Source: JALQUL01 sp040382935 (GTDB taxonomy: Bacteria > Pseudomonadota > Gammaproteobacteria > Burkholderiales > Burkholderiaceae_C). Taken from it: a stretch of DNA of 64,000 nt. The notes under the pieces are model-generated. The model was not told the origin of the DNA and did not search any database. It saw only the letters and a program-made list of their open reading frames with translations. Where the stretch lies: the NCBI GenBank assembly GCA_040382935.1, contig JBEIEP010000006.1:1-64000 (forward strand), written 5' to 3'. Position 1 is the first letter of the stretch. The number at the start of each line of letters is the position of its first letter. The position numbers and the translations under genes were made by a program. Shown piece by piece: positions 1 to 9,127 of this stretch.

Positions 1-71
1 CTAAGCCATTTATTGCTCCGGGAACCGGACCAACAAACCGTTACGGCTTAACGCCCCTACAGTAAGTGTAG

Positions 72-147
72 TGGCGACCCTACGGGGATTCGAACCCCGG
101 TACTCACCGTGAAAGGGTGATGTCCTAGGCCTCTAGACGATAGGGTC
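72..147 (-). tRNA. tRNA-Glu (UUC)
   Basis: Read on the minus strand this folds as a cloverleaf. The acceptor stem starts GACCCTA, the anticodon loop is CTTTCAC giving anticodon TTC, the T-loop is the standard GGTTCGAATCC, and CCA is encoded at 72-74. It lies downstream of gltX and tRNA-Ala on the same strand, so the Glu-tRNA synthetase gene and its substrate tRNA may share a transcript. The 71 bases to its left hold only a weak inverted repeat (39-53) without a T-run, and nothing else I can support. Confidence 0.95.
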
Positions 148-178
148 AAAACCTAGATTTTACTAACCAATTGCTAAC

Positions 179-254
<76 letters not shown>

Positions 255-283
255 TAGCAAGTCCACGATTATAGCCTGAAAAA

Positions 284-1675
284 TCAGTAATTTGTTAGCC
301 GCTGCACAACAGTATCTCTATCCATTAAAGCCATCATGGCATCTAGCGATGGGGCCTGGGCTTGTCCTATCACCAGCGTTCGCGCGGGCATGGCCAGTTG
401 CGGCATTTTTAATGAAAAATCAGCCAAACAAGACTTGACCGCAGCACTTATATCGGCGGCGGTCCACGCCACGGTTTGTAGCCGCTCGGCCAGCGCAGCA
501 ATGGCGGGCTTGACCGAATCAGTAAGGTGTTTGGCTTTGTCCTCAAGGTTAACCTCTAGCGGCAAAAAGCATTTGGCTACCCAGTCGGCCAGCGCTACGG
601 TGGTGTCGCAGCGGTCTTTGAACAAACCACACAAAGGCGCAACTTGGGCACTGGGCGGTACACCTTTTACGCTTAGCAGGGGTGCTATGTGCCGTGCCAA
701 GTCGTCGTTGCTACTGGCTTTGATGTGCTGGGCGTTCACCCATTTGAGTTTGGCTTCGTCAAATTGGGCGGCGCTTTTACCCAGATGGTCCAGGTCAAAC
801 CATTGTAAAAATTGGGCGGTAGAAAAGATTTCGTCGTCGCCATGGCTCCAGCCCAATCGGGCCAGGTAGTTGATCATGGCCTCGGGCAGGTAGCCCTCTG
901 TGGCGTAGGTGGTGACGGCTTTTGCACCGTTGCGCTTGCTCATTTTTTCACCCTGCTCGTTGAGCACGGTGGGCAAGTGGGCATACACCGGGGGCGTGGC
1001 GCCTAGCGCGTTGAAGATATTGATCTGGCGCGGAGTGTTGTTGACGTGGTCGTCGCCCCGAATCACATGGGTGATGGCCATGTCGATGTCGTCAACCACC
1101 ACACAAAAATTATAGGTGGGGGTGCCATCGGGCCGGGCGATGACCAGGTCGTCTAGCTCGCTGTTGGCTACTTCTATGGTGCCTTTGACTTTGTCATCCC
1201 ACACCACGCTGCCGGTCAATGGGTTTTTAAAGCGCAGCACGGGCTGCACACCGCTGGGTACGGGGGGCAATACCTTACCGGGCTCAGGCCGCCAGGTGCC
1301 GTCGTACCGGGGCTTTTGTTTGGCTTCCATTTGCGCATTACGCAGTTGGTCCAGCGCCTCTATAGACATATAGCAGGGGTAGACCAGTCCGCGCGCCACC
1401 ATTTGGGCCAGTACCTCGCGGTAGCGGTCCATGCGCTGCATTTGGTAGAAGGGGCCTTCGTCGTAGTCCAGCCCCAACCAGCGCATGCCCTCAATAATCA
1501 CATCCACCGAGGCTTGGGTGGAGCGCTCAACGTCGGTGTCTTCAACACGGAGAATGAATGCGCCATTTTGCGAGCGGGCAAAGGCCCAGGGGTACAGGGC
1601 CGAGCGTATGTTGCCTAAATGGATAAACCCGGTGGGGGACGGGGCAAAACGGGTTCGAATGGGCGTTGCGGACAT
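284..1675 (-). CDS. gltX: Glutamyl-tRNA synthetase
   Basis: This class Ic synthetase charges tRNA-Glu in the cytosol. The protein is 463 residues, a normal length. The HIGH-type motif is HLGN at residues 19-22 after FAPSPTG, and the KMSKS loop is KMSKR at 244-248. DDIDMAITHVIRGDDH (about 195-210) is the typical active-site strand of GltX. An ATG 84 bases further upstream would lie inside purF. The start chosen, MSATPIRTRFAPSPTG, begins 11 bases after the purF stop and fits the family N-terminus. It is the last protein gene of the minus-strand run folC-SPOR-cvpA-purF-gltX and is followed by tRNA-Ala and tRNA-Glu. Confidence 0.97.
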   Translation of the reverse strand: MSATPIRTRFAPSPTGFIHLGNIRSALYPWAFARSQNGAFILRVEDTDVERSTQASVDVIIEGMRWLGLDYDEGPFYQMQRMDRYREVLAQMVARGLVYPCYMSIEALDQLRNAQMEAKQKPRYDGTWRPEPGKVLPPVPSGVQPVLRFKNPLTGSVVWDDKVKGTIEVANSELDDLVIARPDGTPTYNFCVVVDDIDMAITHVIRGDDHVNNTPRQINIFNALGATPPVYAHLPTVLNEQGEKMSKRNGAKAVTTYATEGYLPEAMINYLARLGWSHGDDEIFSTAQFLQWFDLDHLGKSAAQFDEAKLKWVNAQHIKASSNDDLARHIAPLLSVKGVPPSAQVAPLCGLFKDRCDTTVALADWVAKCFLPLEVNLEDKAKHLTDSVKPAIAALAERLQTVAWTAADISAAVKSCLADFSLKMPQLAMPARTLVIGQAQAPSLDAMMALMDRDTVVQRLTNY

Positions 1676-1685
1676 GGGTAGAAAA

Positions 1686-3128
1686 CTAAGCGTAGGGATG
1701 ATTAGGGGTATCGGTAATGTCGCCGGTGATGTAGACACCGTCAAAGCAAGAGGCTTCAAAGCCTTGAACGTGAGGGGCCAGTTTGCCCACTGCCGCTTTC
1801 ATGGCCTCGGTGTCTTGGTAAATGAGTGCGTCGCAACCTATCTCTTGGCGGATTTGTTCAATGTCTCGGTCGTGGGCGACCAGTTCAGTGGCGGTGGGCA
1901 TATCAATGCCGTACACATTGGGGTAACGAACGGGGGGCGCGGCGCTGGCCAAGAATACCTTTTTTGCCCCAGCCTCTCTGGCCATTTGAACAATCTCTCG
2001 GCTGGTGGTGCCACGCACGATGGAGTCGTCAACCAACAAAACGTTGCGCCCTTTGAACTCGCTGGCGATAACGTTGAGCTTTTGACGCACCGATTGTTTT
2101 CTTACCTCTTGGCCGGGCATGATAAACGTGCGCCCGACGTAGCGGTTTTTAACAAAGCCTTCTCGGTACGGCAGGCCCAACAAATGCGCCAACTGGGCGG
2201 CACTGGGGCGGCTGGACTCGGGGATGGGGATGACCACATCCACCTCACTGGGCGGCATGGTAGAGATAAGGCGTTTGGCCAGGGTTTCGCCCAAATTGAG
2301 GCGTGCCTGGTACACCGAGATGCCATCTATCACCGAGTCGGGACGCGCGAAGTAAACGAACTCAAATATGCAAGGCATGAGCACCGCGCTGGGCGCGCAA
2401 AGCTGGGCACTGACGGTGCCCGCTTGGTCAACAAAGACCGCCTCGCCGGGTTGAATGTCGCGCACAAACTGATGGCCTGTGCCCTCAATGGCCACCGACT
2501 CACTGGCAAAAATGACGGCGCTGCCCTGCCCTGCCCGCTCGCGGCCCATGCACAGCGGCCGAATGCCAAAGGGGTCACGAAACGCCAGCACCCCGTGGCC
2601 AGCAATCATGGCAACCACCGCGTAGGACCCTTTTACCCGCTGGTGCAAACGGGACACGGCCTGGAACACCGCCGCTGGCGTAAGCTCGCCCTGCCGAGTG
2701 GCCAGTTCTATCTCGTTGGCCAACACGTTGAGTAACACCTCAGAGTCGCTTTGGGTGTTGATATGGCGCCGGTCGGTTAGGAACAATTCCTTTTTGAGCG
2801 TCTTGGCATTGGTCAGGTTGCCGTTGTGCACCAGTGTGATGCCAAAGGGTGCGTTGACGTAAAAGGGTTGCGCCTCTTCTACCGAATCGGCGTCGCCCGC
2901 GGTGGGGTAGCGCACTTGGCCCAGCCCAATGTTGCCGGGCAATGAGCGCATATTGCGCGTGCGAAACACATCGCGCACCATGCCTTTGGCTTTTTGAATG
3001 TAGAACTTTTGCTCTAGCTGCGTGGCGATACCCGCGGCGTCTTGGCCCCTGTGCTGCAGCAGCAGCAAGGCGTCATAGATGAGCTGATTGACAGGGCCAC
3101 TGCTTGCGATACCAACGACACCACACAT
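1686..3128 (-). CDS. purF: Amidophosphoribosyltransferase
   Basis: The enzyme catalyses the first committed step of purine synthesis, making 5-phosphoribosylamine from PRPP and glutamine. The 480-residue protein begins MCGVVG, so after Met removal Cys2 is the N-terminal nucleophile of the class II glutaminase domain (about 1-230). RYPTAG, HNGNLTN and GSYAVV are glutaminase motifs. The phosphoribosyltransferase half carries the PRPP loop VLLVDDSIVRGTTS near residue 365. Its start lies only 2 bases from the cvpA stop, so the two are surely co-transcribed, as in E. coli cvpA-purF. Confidence 0.97.
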   Translation of the reverse strand: MCGVVGIASSGPVNQLIYDALLLLQHRGQDAAGIATQLEQKFYIQKAKGMVRDVFRTRNMRSLPGNIGLGQVRYPTAGDADSVEEAQPFYVNAPFGITLVHNGNLTNAKTLKKELFLTDRRHINTQSDSEVLLNVLANEIELATRQGELTPAAVFQAVSRLHQRVKGSYAVVAMIAGHGVLAFRDPFGIRPLCMGRERAGQGSAVIFASESVAIEGTGHQFVRDIQPGEAVFVDQAGTVSAQLCAPSAVLMPCIFEFVYFARPDSVIDGISVYQARLNLGETLAKRLISTMPPSEVDVVIPIPESSRPSAAQLAHLLGLPYREGFVKNRYVGRTFIMPGQEVRKQSVRQKLNVIASEFKGRNVLLVDDSIVRGTTSREIVQMAREAGAKKVFLASAAPPVRYPNVYGIDMPTATELVAHDRDIEQIRQEIGCDALIYQDTEAMKAAVGKLAPHVQGFEASCFDGVYITGDITDTPNHPYA

Positions 3129-3130
3129 GC

Positions 3131-3631
3131 TTAGGAACCCAGGTTAGCGTTAAAAGAATCAGAAAAGAAAGGCTGCAGTCGGTGCATTAAGCCCACCGTT
3201 TGAACCGCTACCACCGACTGCAACCAGGCCTCGTGCCGGGCCAAGGGCGTTAACTGCACCAGCACGGCCACAATCACCAAAACCAAGGTGCCCCGTACCG
3301 CACCAAAAACCGCGCCCATGGCCCTGTCGACGGTGCGCAGTCCGCTGGCGTCGGTCATTTTTTTGAGTTGCGATACCAAAAACCCACCCAAAAAAGCGCT
3401 TACAACAAACACCATCACGTAGGCCACGGCGTAGTACAGGCCACTGCCTTTGGCGGGTTGGTTGAGTACATGCTCAAGTACCCAAGGGGCCAACCACTGC
3501 GCCACAATAAAGGCCAGTAACCAAACCATTAACGAGAGCACTTCGTACAGCAAGCCGCGCCACGCGCCCAATGCGATGGAGCCCAACAACACGGTTAACA
3601 AACCCCAATCCAGGCTGGTTAGCTCAAGCAT
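3131..3631 (-). CDS. cvpA: CvpA family membrane protein
   Basis: This is a 166-residue inner-membrane protein of the colicin V production family. Hydrophobic stretches that look like four membrane segments lie at about residues 10-30, 33-52, 67-90 and 102-124. The N-terminus LDWGLLTVLLGSIALGAWRG matches the family pattern. The family is linked to envelope integrity, but its biochemical role is not established. It sits directly upstream of purF, which is the classical position. Confidence 0.92.
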   Translation of the reverse strand: MLELTSLDWGLLTVLLGSIALGAWRGLLYEVLSLMVWLLAFIVAQWLAPWVLEHVLNQPAKGSGLYYAVAYVMVFVVSAFLGGFLVSQLKKMTDASGLRTVDRAMGAVFGAVRGTLVLVIVAVLVQLTPLARHEAWLQSVVAVQTVGLMHRLQPFFSDSFNANLGS

Positions 3632-3646
3632 GACGCAATGGAGCCG

Positions 3647-4408
3647 TCAAAGGGTGAGCAAAGCGGCCGGTAAGTCGAGTGACTTGATTTTTGCGGCGGC
3701 CTTGTCGGCTTCGGCTTTGGTGGCAAATGGCCCTGCGCGCACCCGTGTGCGCTGGCCTTCGGTCGTTTGCACCACCTGCGCATAGGTTTTAAAGCCCGCC
3801 CGCTCCAACTTGGCGCGCACGTCGCGTATTTTTTGTGGGTCGGTGAATGCGCCCACCTGCACCACATATCGGGCTACAACGGCATCAGCCGATGGCTTTT
3901 TGGCGTCCGACGCTGCTGATGACGCGGCAGTTGCGGCTAACTCAATGGCCTTGGCGGGTGCTGCTGGCGGCTTGGCGCTTGAGGCCGTCGTGGATGCCGC
4001 ATTGGCGGGAGCGACCAGCTTAGGGGCCGAAGCTGGTGATGCAGGCTGTGCGGTTGAAGCCGCCTTGGCGCTGGGTGCCGGGTTGCTGGTGACTGCTGCT
4101 GGAATTGGGTTGGCGGCTGGTGCCGCGACCGCTGGCGCAACGGCCACCGCCGGTGCAGAACTGGTAAGTGATAACGGCGCCAGGCTGTCACGCGCTGGAA
4201 TTAGGATAGAAACTTCGTTGGTATTGGGCCGTGGTGGCGAGTCAAGTAAAAGGGCGAATAAAACGACGCCAAACGCCACAAGCACAGCAGAACCCAGCAG
4301 CTGAAACTTGGCTTTGCGGCGCAACTGATCCGCACTCAGGGCTGATGAAGAGGCAGAAGTAGACTCTTTGGACTTGGTCGCCTTGGCGCGTGTAGACATT
4401 AAAGGCAT
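3647..4408 (-). CDS. SPOR domain protein (DedD-like)
   Basis: A single-pass inner-membrane protein of 253 residues. A short basic cytosolic N-terminus is followed by a membrane segment at about 37-57, then a long Ala/Pro-rich linker (about 75-175) and a C-terminal SPOR domain (about 180-253) containing RYVVQVGAF and RVRAGPFATKAEAD. SPOR domains bind denuded peptidoglycan at division septa, so a DedD-like division role is likely. A second ATG three codons in (4399) is an equally possible start. It lies between folC and cvpA, as in many betaproteobacteria. Confidence 0.85.
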   Translation of the reverse strand: MPLMSTRAKATKSKESTSASSSALSADQLRRKAKFQLLGSAVLVAFGVVLFALLLDSPPRPNTNEVSILIPARDSLAPLSLTSSAPAVAVAPAVAAPAANPIPAAVTSNPAPSAKAASTAQPASPASAPKLVAPANAASTTASSAKPPAAPAKAIELAATAASSAASDAKKPSADAVVARYVVQVGAFTDPQKIRDVRAKLERAGFKTYAQVVQTTEGQRTRVRAGPFATKAEADKAAAKIKSLDLPAALLTL

Positions 4409-4475
4409 AGGACAAAAAAGAAAGTAAAACCCGTCAAACCACCTTGTATCGAGCAGCTAAACACCCCATGGGGCG

Positions 4476-5792
4476 TCAAGATTTAGGCTTTATTCGAGGG
4501 GTGCCGTTGGCCAAGACACCACCCACTGTGTAGAAGGAACCAAACACCACAATTCTATCAGGCAGGTCCGCCGCCTGGCCTGCCGCGAGCAGCGCGGCCT
4601 CAGGCGAGGTATGGCAAAAAAGACGTGCCGGGTGATTGGGGAAATGCTCACGCCACAGTTGCGCCAACTGCTCGGCCTTGGCCGCTCTTGGCGTGGGCAA
4701 ATCGCAGAAGTACCAAACGTCTACCAAGGGCGCCATTTTTTGCAGCATGGGCAGGAGGTCTTTGTCGGCCATGGCACCCAAAACGGCGTGGGTGCAGGGA
4801 AAAAACCCCATCGCATCGAGGTTAGCCGCAAGCGCTGCCGTGGATTGCGGGTTGTGCGCCACGTCTAACACCAAGGCGGGTTGCCCTGGAACGATTTGGA
4901 ACCGCCCGGGCAGCTCGACCTGCGCCAAGCCCAAGCGTATGGCCTGGGCGCTAACGGCCAGTTGCCCACGCATGATTTCAACCGCAGCCAATACCCCCGA
5001 GGCATTGAGCATTTGGTTGGCCCCGCGTAGCGCGGGATAAGCCAACCCGGCATAACGCCTGCCACGCCCTGCCCAGGCCCATTGTTGTTTGTCACCCGAA
5101 AAATTGAAGTCCACGCCCAGCGCCCAGAGATCGGCGCCTAAAGCCTTGGCGTGGGCCAGCACGCTTTGGGGGGGCATGGGGTCACTGACCACGACTGGCC
5201 GCCCCGATCGCATAATGCCGGCCTTTTCAAAGCCAATGGTTTCTCTGTCCTTGCCCAAAAATTCCATGTGGTCCAGGTCTATGCTGGTGATGATGGCGCA
5301 GTCGGGATCAATGATGTTGACCGCGTCTAAGCGCCCTCCCATCCCGACCTCCAAAATGACCACGTCCAGTGCCGAGTGGGCCATAACGTACAAAATGGCC
5401 AGGGTAGAAAACTCAAAGTACGTGAGTGAAACGGGGTGCCCATCGTCGCCCCTGCACTGTTGGCGCGCTGCCTCTACCTGCTCGAAACCCTCAACCAAAC
5501 TATGGGCCTGCACCGAGACATTGTCGAATTTGAGGCGCTCTTCAAAATGCACCAGGTGGGGCGACGAGTACACCGCCGTACGAAAGCCCGCGTTGCGCCA
5601 GATGGCCGACAACAGGGCGCAGGTGGAGCCTTTTCCGTTGGTACCCGCTACGGTGACCACGGGGCAGTTGAATGCCAACTTCATGGCATTGGCCACCTGG
5701 CTCACGCGGTCCAGGCCCAGGGCGATGGCTTGCGGGTGTTGGGCCTCACAGTAGGCCAACCATTGATCTAAAGTACGAGGTGTGGGTGTCAT
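4476..5792 (-). CDS. folC: Dihydrofolate synthase / folylpolyglutamate synthase
   Basis: A bifunctional Mur-ligase-type enzyme of 438 residues. It adds glutamate to dihydropteroate and then extends the polyglutamate tail of folates. The P-loop GTNGKGST is at residues 50-57. VILEVGMGGRLDAVNI and SIDLDHMEFLGKDRETI are the metal- and ATP-site motifs of the family, and VLDVAHNPQS marks the C-terminal domain. It heads the minus-strand run leading to gltX, 67 bases before the SPOR gene. Confidence 0.95.
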   Translation of the reverse strand: MTPTPRTLDQWLAYCEAQHPQAIALGLDRVSQVANAMKLAFNCPVVTVAGTNGKGSTCALLSAIWRNAGFRTAVYSSPHLVHFEERLKFDNVSVQAHSLVEGFEQVEAARQQCRGDDGHPVSLTYFEFSTLAILYVMAHSALDVVILEVGMGGRLDAVNIIDPDCAIITSIDLDHMEFLGKDRETIGFEKAGIMRSGRPVVVSDPMPPQSVLAHAKALGADLWALGVDFNFSGDKQQWAWAGRGRRYAGLAYPALRGANQMLNASGVLAAVEIMRGQLAVSAQAIRLGLAQVELPGRFQIVPGQPALVLDVAHNPQSTAALAANLDAMGFFPCTHAVLGAMADKDLLPMLQKMAPLVDVWYFCDLPTPRAAKAEQLAQLWREHFPNHPARLFCHTSPEAALLAAGQAADLPDRIVVFGSFYTVGGVLANGTPRIKPKS

Positions 5793-5871
5793 GGGGCATG
5801 ATTGTCGCTGATGTGCGAAAGTGCTTTTGTTTTGGCGCCCCTACCACCACAAACCACCCATGGATTTACAC

Positions 5872-6249
5872 ATGAAAGACAACCATCTATCACCCGTGGT
5901 CTACGGCATTACCGCCTGCGATACCGTAAAAAAGGCCAGGGCTTGGCTCTCGGACAAAGGCCTTGCCTACGATTTTGTAGACTTCAAAAAGACCCCGCCC
6001 ACACCGGTTTTGTTGCACGATTGGCTTGGCCAAGTGCCATGGAATCAACTGATCAATCGCAAAGGCACAACCTGGCGCAAGCTGCCGTTGGCGACCCAAG
6101 AAGCCCTTTGCGATGACGCCAGTGCGCTCAAACTGGCAATGGAGTTCCCCTCGGTCATTAAGCGCCCCATCGTTAAATGGCCAGACGGGGCGGTTACGGT
6201 GGGTTTTGAACCGGTCGTTTGGGAAGCACGGTGCAGTCCGCCCAAGTAA
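5872..6249 (+). CDS. ArsC/Spx-like (YffB family) protein
   Basis: A small thioredoxin-fold protein of 125 residues of the ArsC/Spx superfamily, closest in pattern to YffB. The N-terminus VVYGITACDTVKKARAWL holds the single active-site-like Cys, and KRPIVKWPDGAVTVGF is the conserved C-terminal stretch with the cis-Pro region. The extra Cys residues of true arsenate reductases are not evident, so arsenate reduction is not claimed. A GTG reading 17 codons upstream is open, but ATG at 5872 matches the family start. It is divergent from folC. Confidence 0.82.
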   Translation: MKDNHLSPVVYGITACDTVKKARAWLSDKGLAYDFVDFKKTPPTPVLLHDWLGQVPWNQLINRKGTTWRKLPLATQEALCDDASALKLAMEFPSVIKRPIVKWPDGAVTVGFEPVVWEARCSPPK

Positions 6250-6360
6250 CGCTTTGTTACCCCTACAGCTTGTTACCACGCACCCTCCAAAATGCAGGTG
6301 GATTGTTGAACGCTTGTCCTAAACTTCGCTTCAACATCAACACCGAAAAAGGTGCATTCC

Positions 6361-6969
6361 ATGAAAAAAGTCATCACATTAGCGGCCTTGCTGGGTTTGA
6401 CCAGTTGGGCGATGGCCCAAGAGACCGCGCGAGTCATTTCTAGCACTCCTATCATTGCTCAAGTGGCCGTACCACAAAAGGTGTGCACGCAGCAACAGGT
6501 GGAAGTCAAAGAGAAGCACGGTAGCGCGGCCGGTTTGGCCGGTTTGCTCATAGGAGGCGCTATTGGCAACCGTTTCGGCAGTGGTGATGGCCGTGCGCTC
6601 GCCACCATGGCTGGCGCAGTGGGTGGCGCGATGATTGGGGATCAAATGGACAACAAAGGGCAAAGCACCCGCCTAGAGACCGTTCAGTCCTGCCAAGTTC
6701 AAAATTTTATTGAGAATCGCACCACAGGCTACAACGTGGTGTACGAGTTTGCCGGGCGTCAATACACCACACAAATGGCCACTGACCCTGGACCTACCCT
6801 GAAAATTCAGGTCACCCCAATTGCTACCGCGCCGGTGACCATCGTTCCGGTGACTCAAACGCCAGTCGTTTACTACCAACGTCCTGCGGTGCCGGTCGAA
6901 GTGGTGTATGTGCAGACAAGGCCTGTTCACCCACACGTACACCGTGGGTGGCACCGTGAATACTATTAA
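6361..6969 (+). CDS. Glycine-zipper 2TM envelope protein
   Basis: A secreted or outer-membrane protein of 202 residues. Signal peptide residues 1-19 end ...SWAMA before QE. Residues about 55-90 form a glycine-zipper (17-kDa surface antigen type) segment: GLAGLLIGGAIGNRFG followed by TMAGAVGGAMIGDQM. The C-terminal half, including YNVVYEFAGRQYTTQM, is typical of betaproteobacterial paralogues of unknown role. The tail is rich in Tyr, Pro and His. There is no lipobox Cys. It ends before a clear intrinsic terminator and is probably monocistronic. Confidence 0.8.
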   Translation: MKKVITLAALLGLTSWAMAQETARVISSTPIIAQVAVPQKVCTQQQVEVKEKHGSAAGLAGLLIGGAIGNRFGSGDGRALATMAGAVGGAMIGDQMDNKGQSTRLETVQSCQVQNFIENRTTGYNVVYEFAGRQYTTQMATDPGPTLKIQVTPIATAPVTIVPVTQTPVVYYQRPAVPVEVVYVQTRPVHPHVHRGWHREYY

Positions 6970-7045
6970 GGACGCCAAAGGCCACCCCCTCCATCACTAC
7001 CTCTTTTTTCGTTTGATCTGATTTTTTTCTCCGCAAGCTCCTCTT

Positions 7046-7083
7046 ATGCCTGGTGCGCCGCAAGGTTATCCAGGCATTTTTTT
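7046..7083 (+). terminator. Intrinsic terminator after glycine-zipper gene
   Basis: ATGCCTGG (7046-7053) and CCAGGCAT (7070-7077) form a perfect 8-bp stem, followed at once by seven T on the plus strand (7077-7083). The 16-base loop could fold further. It lies 77 bases beyond the stop codon of the glycine-zipper gene and upstream of ppnP. Confidence 0.8.
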
Positions 7084-7163
7084 GCCTGCCACGCTGGTGA
7101 GCGCTTGATGACACGACCCACGGCCATGGGATAATGTTTGTTCATTTTCTATGGACCTGTCCT

Positions 7164-7481
7164 ATGCCCACTTTGCAACTGAGCGACCTGACGGTTCGCA
7201 CCCAAGCCAACGTTTACTTTGACGGCAAATGCATCAGCCACAGTCTGATCGCACAAAATGGCGAAAAATTATCGGTAGGGGTGGTGTTGGCCAGCGAGTT
7301 GACGTTCTCGACCGGTGCGGCCGAAACCATGGAGTGCGTGGCCGGTGCTTGTGAATACCGCCTTCCGGGCAGCACCGATTGGCAACGCTCTGAACCTGGC
7401 CATGTATTTGCCATCGGGGCCAACGCGTCGTTTGATATCCGCGTTACAGAGGTTTACCACTACATCTGCAGGTACGCCTAA
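7164..7481 (+). CDS. ppnP: Pyrimidine/purine nucleoside phosphorylase
   Basis: A 105-residue single-domain cupin of the PpnP (YaiE, DUF1255) family. The family splits several nucleosides with phosphate to the base and ribose-1-phosphate. Diagnostic stretches are NVYFDGKCISH, SVGVVLASELTFSTGAAE, GSTDWQRSEPGHVF and the C-terminal YHYICRYA. ATG 7164 gives the family length; an in-frame ATG-like start ten codons earlier adds residues without family resemblance. It converges with murB, leaving 18 bases between the stops. Confidence 0.9.
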   Translation: MPTLQLSDLTVRTQANVYFDGKCISHSLIAQNGEKLSVGVVLASELTFSTGAAETMECVAGACEYRLPGSTDWQRSEPGHVFAIGANASFDIRVTEVYHYICRYA

Positions 7482-7499
7482 GGCGATTAGGAAAATATC

Positions 7500-8558
7500 C
7501 TAAATCACTACCGGCTCGGGTTCGAGCAATATACCGAATCGTTCGTACACACTGGTCTGAATGGCCTTGGCCAAGGTCATGACCTCACCACCCGTTGCAC
7601 CCGCTTTGCCGTCCCTCATGCCTTGATTGACCAGCACCAGTGCCTGTTTTTCATATACGGCCGCCGCGCCCATGGTTTTGCCGCGCCAGCCGCAGGCGTC
7701 TATCAACCACGCAGCGGCCAACTTGACGGTTCCGTCGTGTAGTTTGTAATGGGCGATGGTCGGTTCACGGGCAATGATGTCTTGGCATTGCTCGCTGCTC
7801 ACCACGGGATTTTTAAAGAAGCTCCCAGCGTTACCCAGCACCTTGGGGTCGGGTAGTTTGGATTGCCGTATGGCAACGACGGCGTCAAAAATCTGCTGAG
7901 CATTGGGGGTGGCAAGCCCTCGCGCCTGTAGATATTTTTCAATGTCGGCGTAGCCAGTAATTGCCCGCCACTTTTTAGGCAAAGAAAAACGCACCTGCGT
8001 AATCACCGCGCGCCCTGCCAAACCTACATCACCGGGGCGGGCCGGGGCGTGCTTGAATACCGAATCACGGTAGCCAAAAGCGCATTGCTGGGCGTTAAGG
8101 GTAAAAGTTTTTCCGGTGGATAGGTCAACCGCGTCCAGCGAGTCAAAGCAGTCTTGCAGTTCAACCCCATACGCCCCTATGTTTTGCACGGGCGATGCCC
8201 CCACCGAACCGGGTATCAGGGCTAGATTTTCTAGGCCGTAATAGCCGTTTTGCAGCGTCCATTGCACCAATTCGTGCCAGCCCACACCGGCACCCGCTTG
8301 CACAGTCCAAGACTTTGGTGTTTCATCCACCAGCGCCATACCTGCTATTTCCATTTTTAAGACCGGCGATTTGACGTCTCCGGTCAGAACAATATTGCTA
8401 CCTCCACCCAGCACCAGCGGGGTTTGGCCTGCGCTTTGACCGCTTTCTATCCAATCGCACAGATCTTGGGCGGAGCGGATGCGGTACAACACCTGCGCCT
8501 TGGCCACAATGCCAAAGGTGTTGAGGTCGCGCAGGGGTACATTTTTCTCGGCAAACAT
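7500..8558 (-). CDS. murB: UDP-N-acetylenolpyruvoylglucosamine reductase
   Basis: A cytosolic FAD enzyme of 352 residues that uses NADPH to reduce UDP-GlcNAc-enolpyruvate to UDP-MurNAc in peptidoglycan synthesis. The FAD-binding N-terminus has LGGGSNIVL. Further motifs are GAGVGWHELVQW, PGSVGASPVQNIGAYGVE, and NAGSFFKNPVVS, which carries the catalytic Ser. The C-terminal LEPEPVVI holds the second acid. The E. coli-like length and order indicate a type I MurB. It is divergent from yajQ, with starts 39 bases apart. Confidence 0.96.
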   Translation of the reverse strand: MFAEKNVPLRDLNTFGIVAKAQVLYRIRSAQDLCDWIESGQSAGQTPLVLGGGSNIVLTGDVKSPVLKMEIAGMALVDETPKSWTVQAGAGVGWHELVQWTLQNGYYGLENLALIPGSVGASPVQNIGAYGVELQDCFDSLDAVDLSTGKTFTLNAQQCAFGYRDSVFKHAPARPGDVGLAGRAVITQVRFSLPKKWRAITGYADIEKYLQARGLATPNAQQIFDAVVAIRQSKLPDPKVLGNAGSFFKNPVVSSEQCQDIIAREPTIAHYKLHDGTVKLAAAWLIDACGWRGKTMGAAAVYEKQALVLVNQGMRDGKAGATGGEVMTLAKAIQTSVYERFGILLEPEPVVI

Positions 8559-8597
8559 GGGACAATGGAACTCTTGATTTTGTTGGAACTTTTGATC

Positions 8598-9083
8598 ATG
8601 CCATCATTTGATACCGTTTGCGAAGCCGACATGGTGGAGGTAAAAAATGCCGTCGAGAACGCCTCGAAAGAGATAGGCACCCGCTTTGACTTCAAGGGCA
8701 CCTCGGCCGCGCTGGAGTTGAAAGACAAGGCGATTACCCTGTTTGGGGACTCGGATTTTCAGCTTAACCAGGTGCAGGAAGTGCTCAACGCCAAGCTGGC
8801 CAAGCGCAATGTGGACCTGCGCTACATGGAGGTGGGTGATCTTCAAAAAATCGGTGGCGATAAAGTTAAACGGGTCACCACGGTACGCAACGGCATAGAG
8901 TCAGAGGCCGCCAAAAAAATTACCAAATTGCTCAAAGAAAGCAAATTAAAGGTGCAAGGGGCGATTCAAGGTGAATCCGTGCGGGTGACTGGGGCCAAGC
9001 GGGACGACCTGCAAGCGGCGATGGCATTGATCAAATCAGGCATGAAAGACCTGCCCCTCAATTTCAATAATTTTAGGGACTAG
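8598..9083 (+). CDS. yajQ: YajQ family nucleotide-binding protein
   Basis: A 161-residue cytosolic protein of the YajQ (DUF520) family with two ferredoxin-like domains. Family members bind nucleotides, and some bind cyclic di-GMP. The start MPSFDTVCEADMVEVKNAV and the motifs RFDFKGTSA and SGMKDLPLNFNNFRD at the C-terminus are diagnostic. An open frame extends 58 codons upstream but overlaps the murB start region; ATG 8598 is the family start. Confidence 0.93.
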   Translation: MPSFDTVCEADMVEVKNAVENASKEIGTRFDFKGTSAALELKDKAITLFGDSDFQLNQVQEVLNAKLAKRNVDLRYMEVGDLQKIGGDKVKRVTTVRNGIESEAAKKITKLLKESKLKVQGAIQGESVRVTGAKRDDLQAAMALIKSGMKDLPLNFNNFRD

Positions 9084-9127
9084 ACAAGGTCCATATCACG
9101 GCCCAGTGCATAGAACCCTTTTGTTGA

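Noticed and set aside
39..53. Hairpin CGTTA-N5-TAACG left of tRNA-Glu
   Set aside because: A perfect 5-bp stem but without a T-run on either side, and only 71 bases of context; not supported as a terminator.
1485..2735. A 416-codon open frame on the plus strand opposite purF and gltX
   Set aside because: It has low-complexity, His/Gly-rich shadow sequence and is antisense to the unmistakable PurF protein. GC-rich codon bias creates long antisense frames here.
3810..4304. A 164-codon plus-strand Ala-rich frame opposite the SPOR gene
   Set aside because: It mirrors the Ala/Pro linker of the SPOR protein; the bias of the linker explains it.
5872..6249. Arsenate reductase arsC
   Set aside because: It belongs to the YffB-like branch with a single N-terminal Cys; no ars genes are nearby.
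9084..9127. Molybdenum cofactor riboswitch before moaA
   Set aside because: Only 44 bases separate yajQ and moaA, too short for the aptamer.
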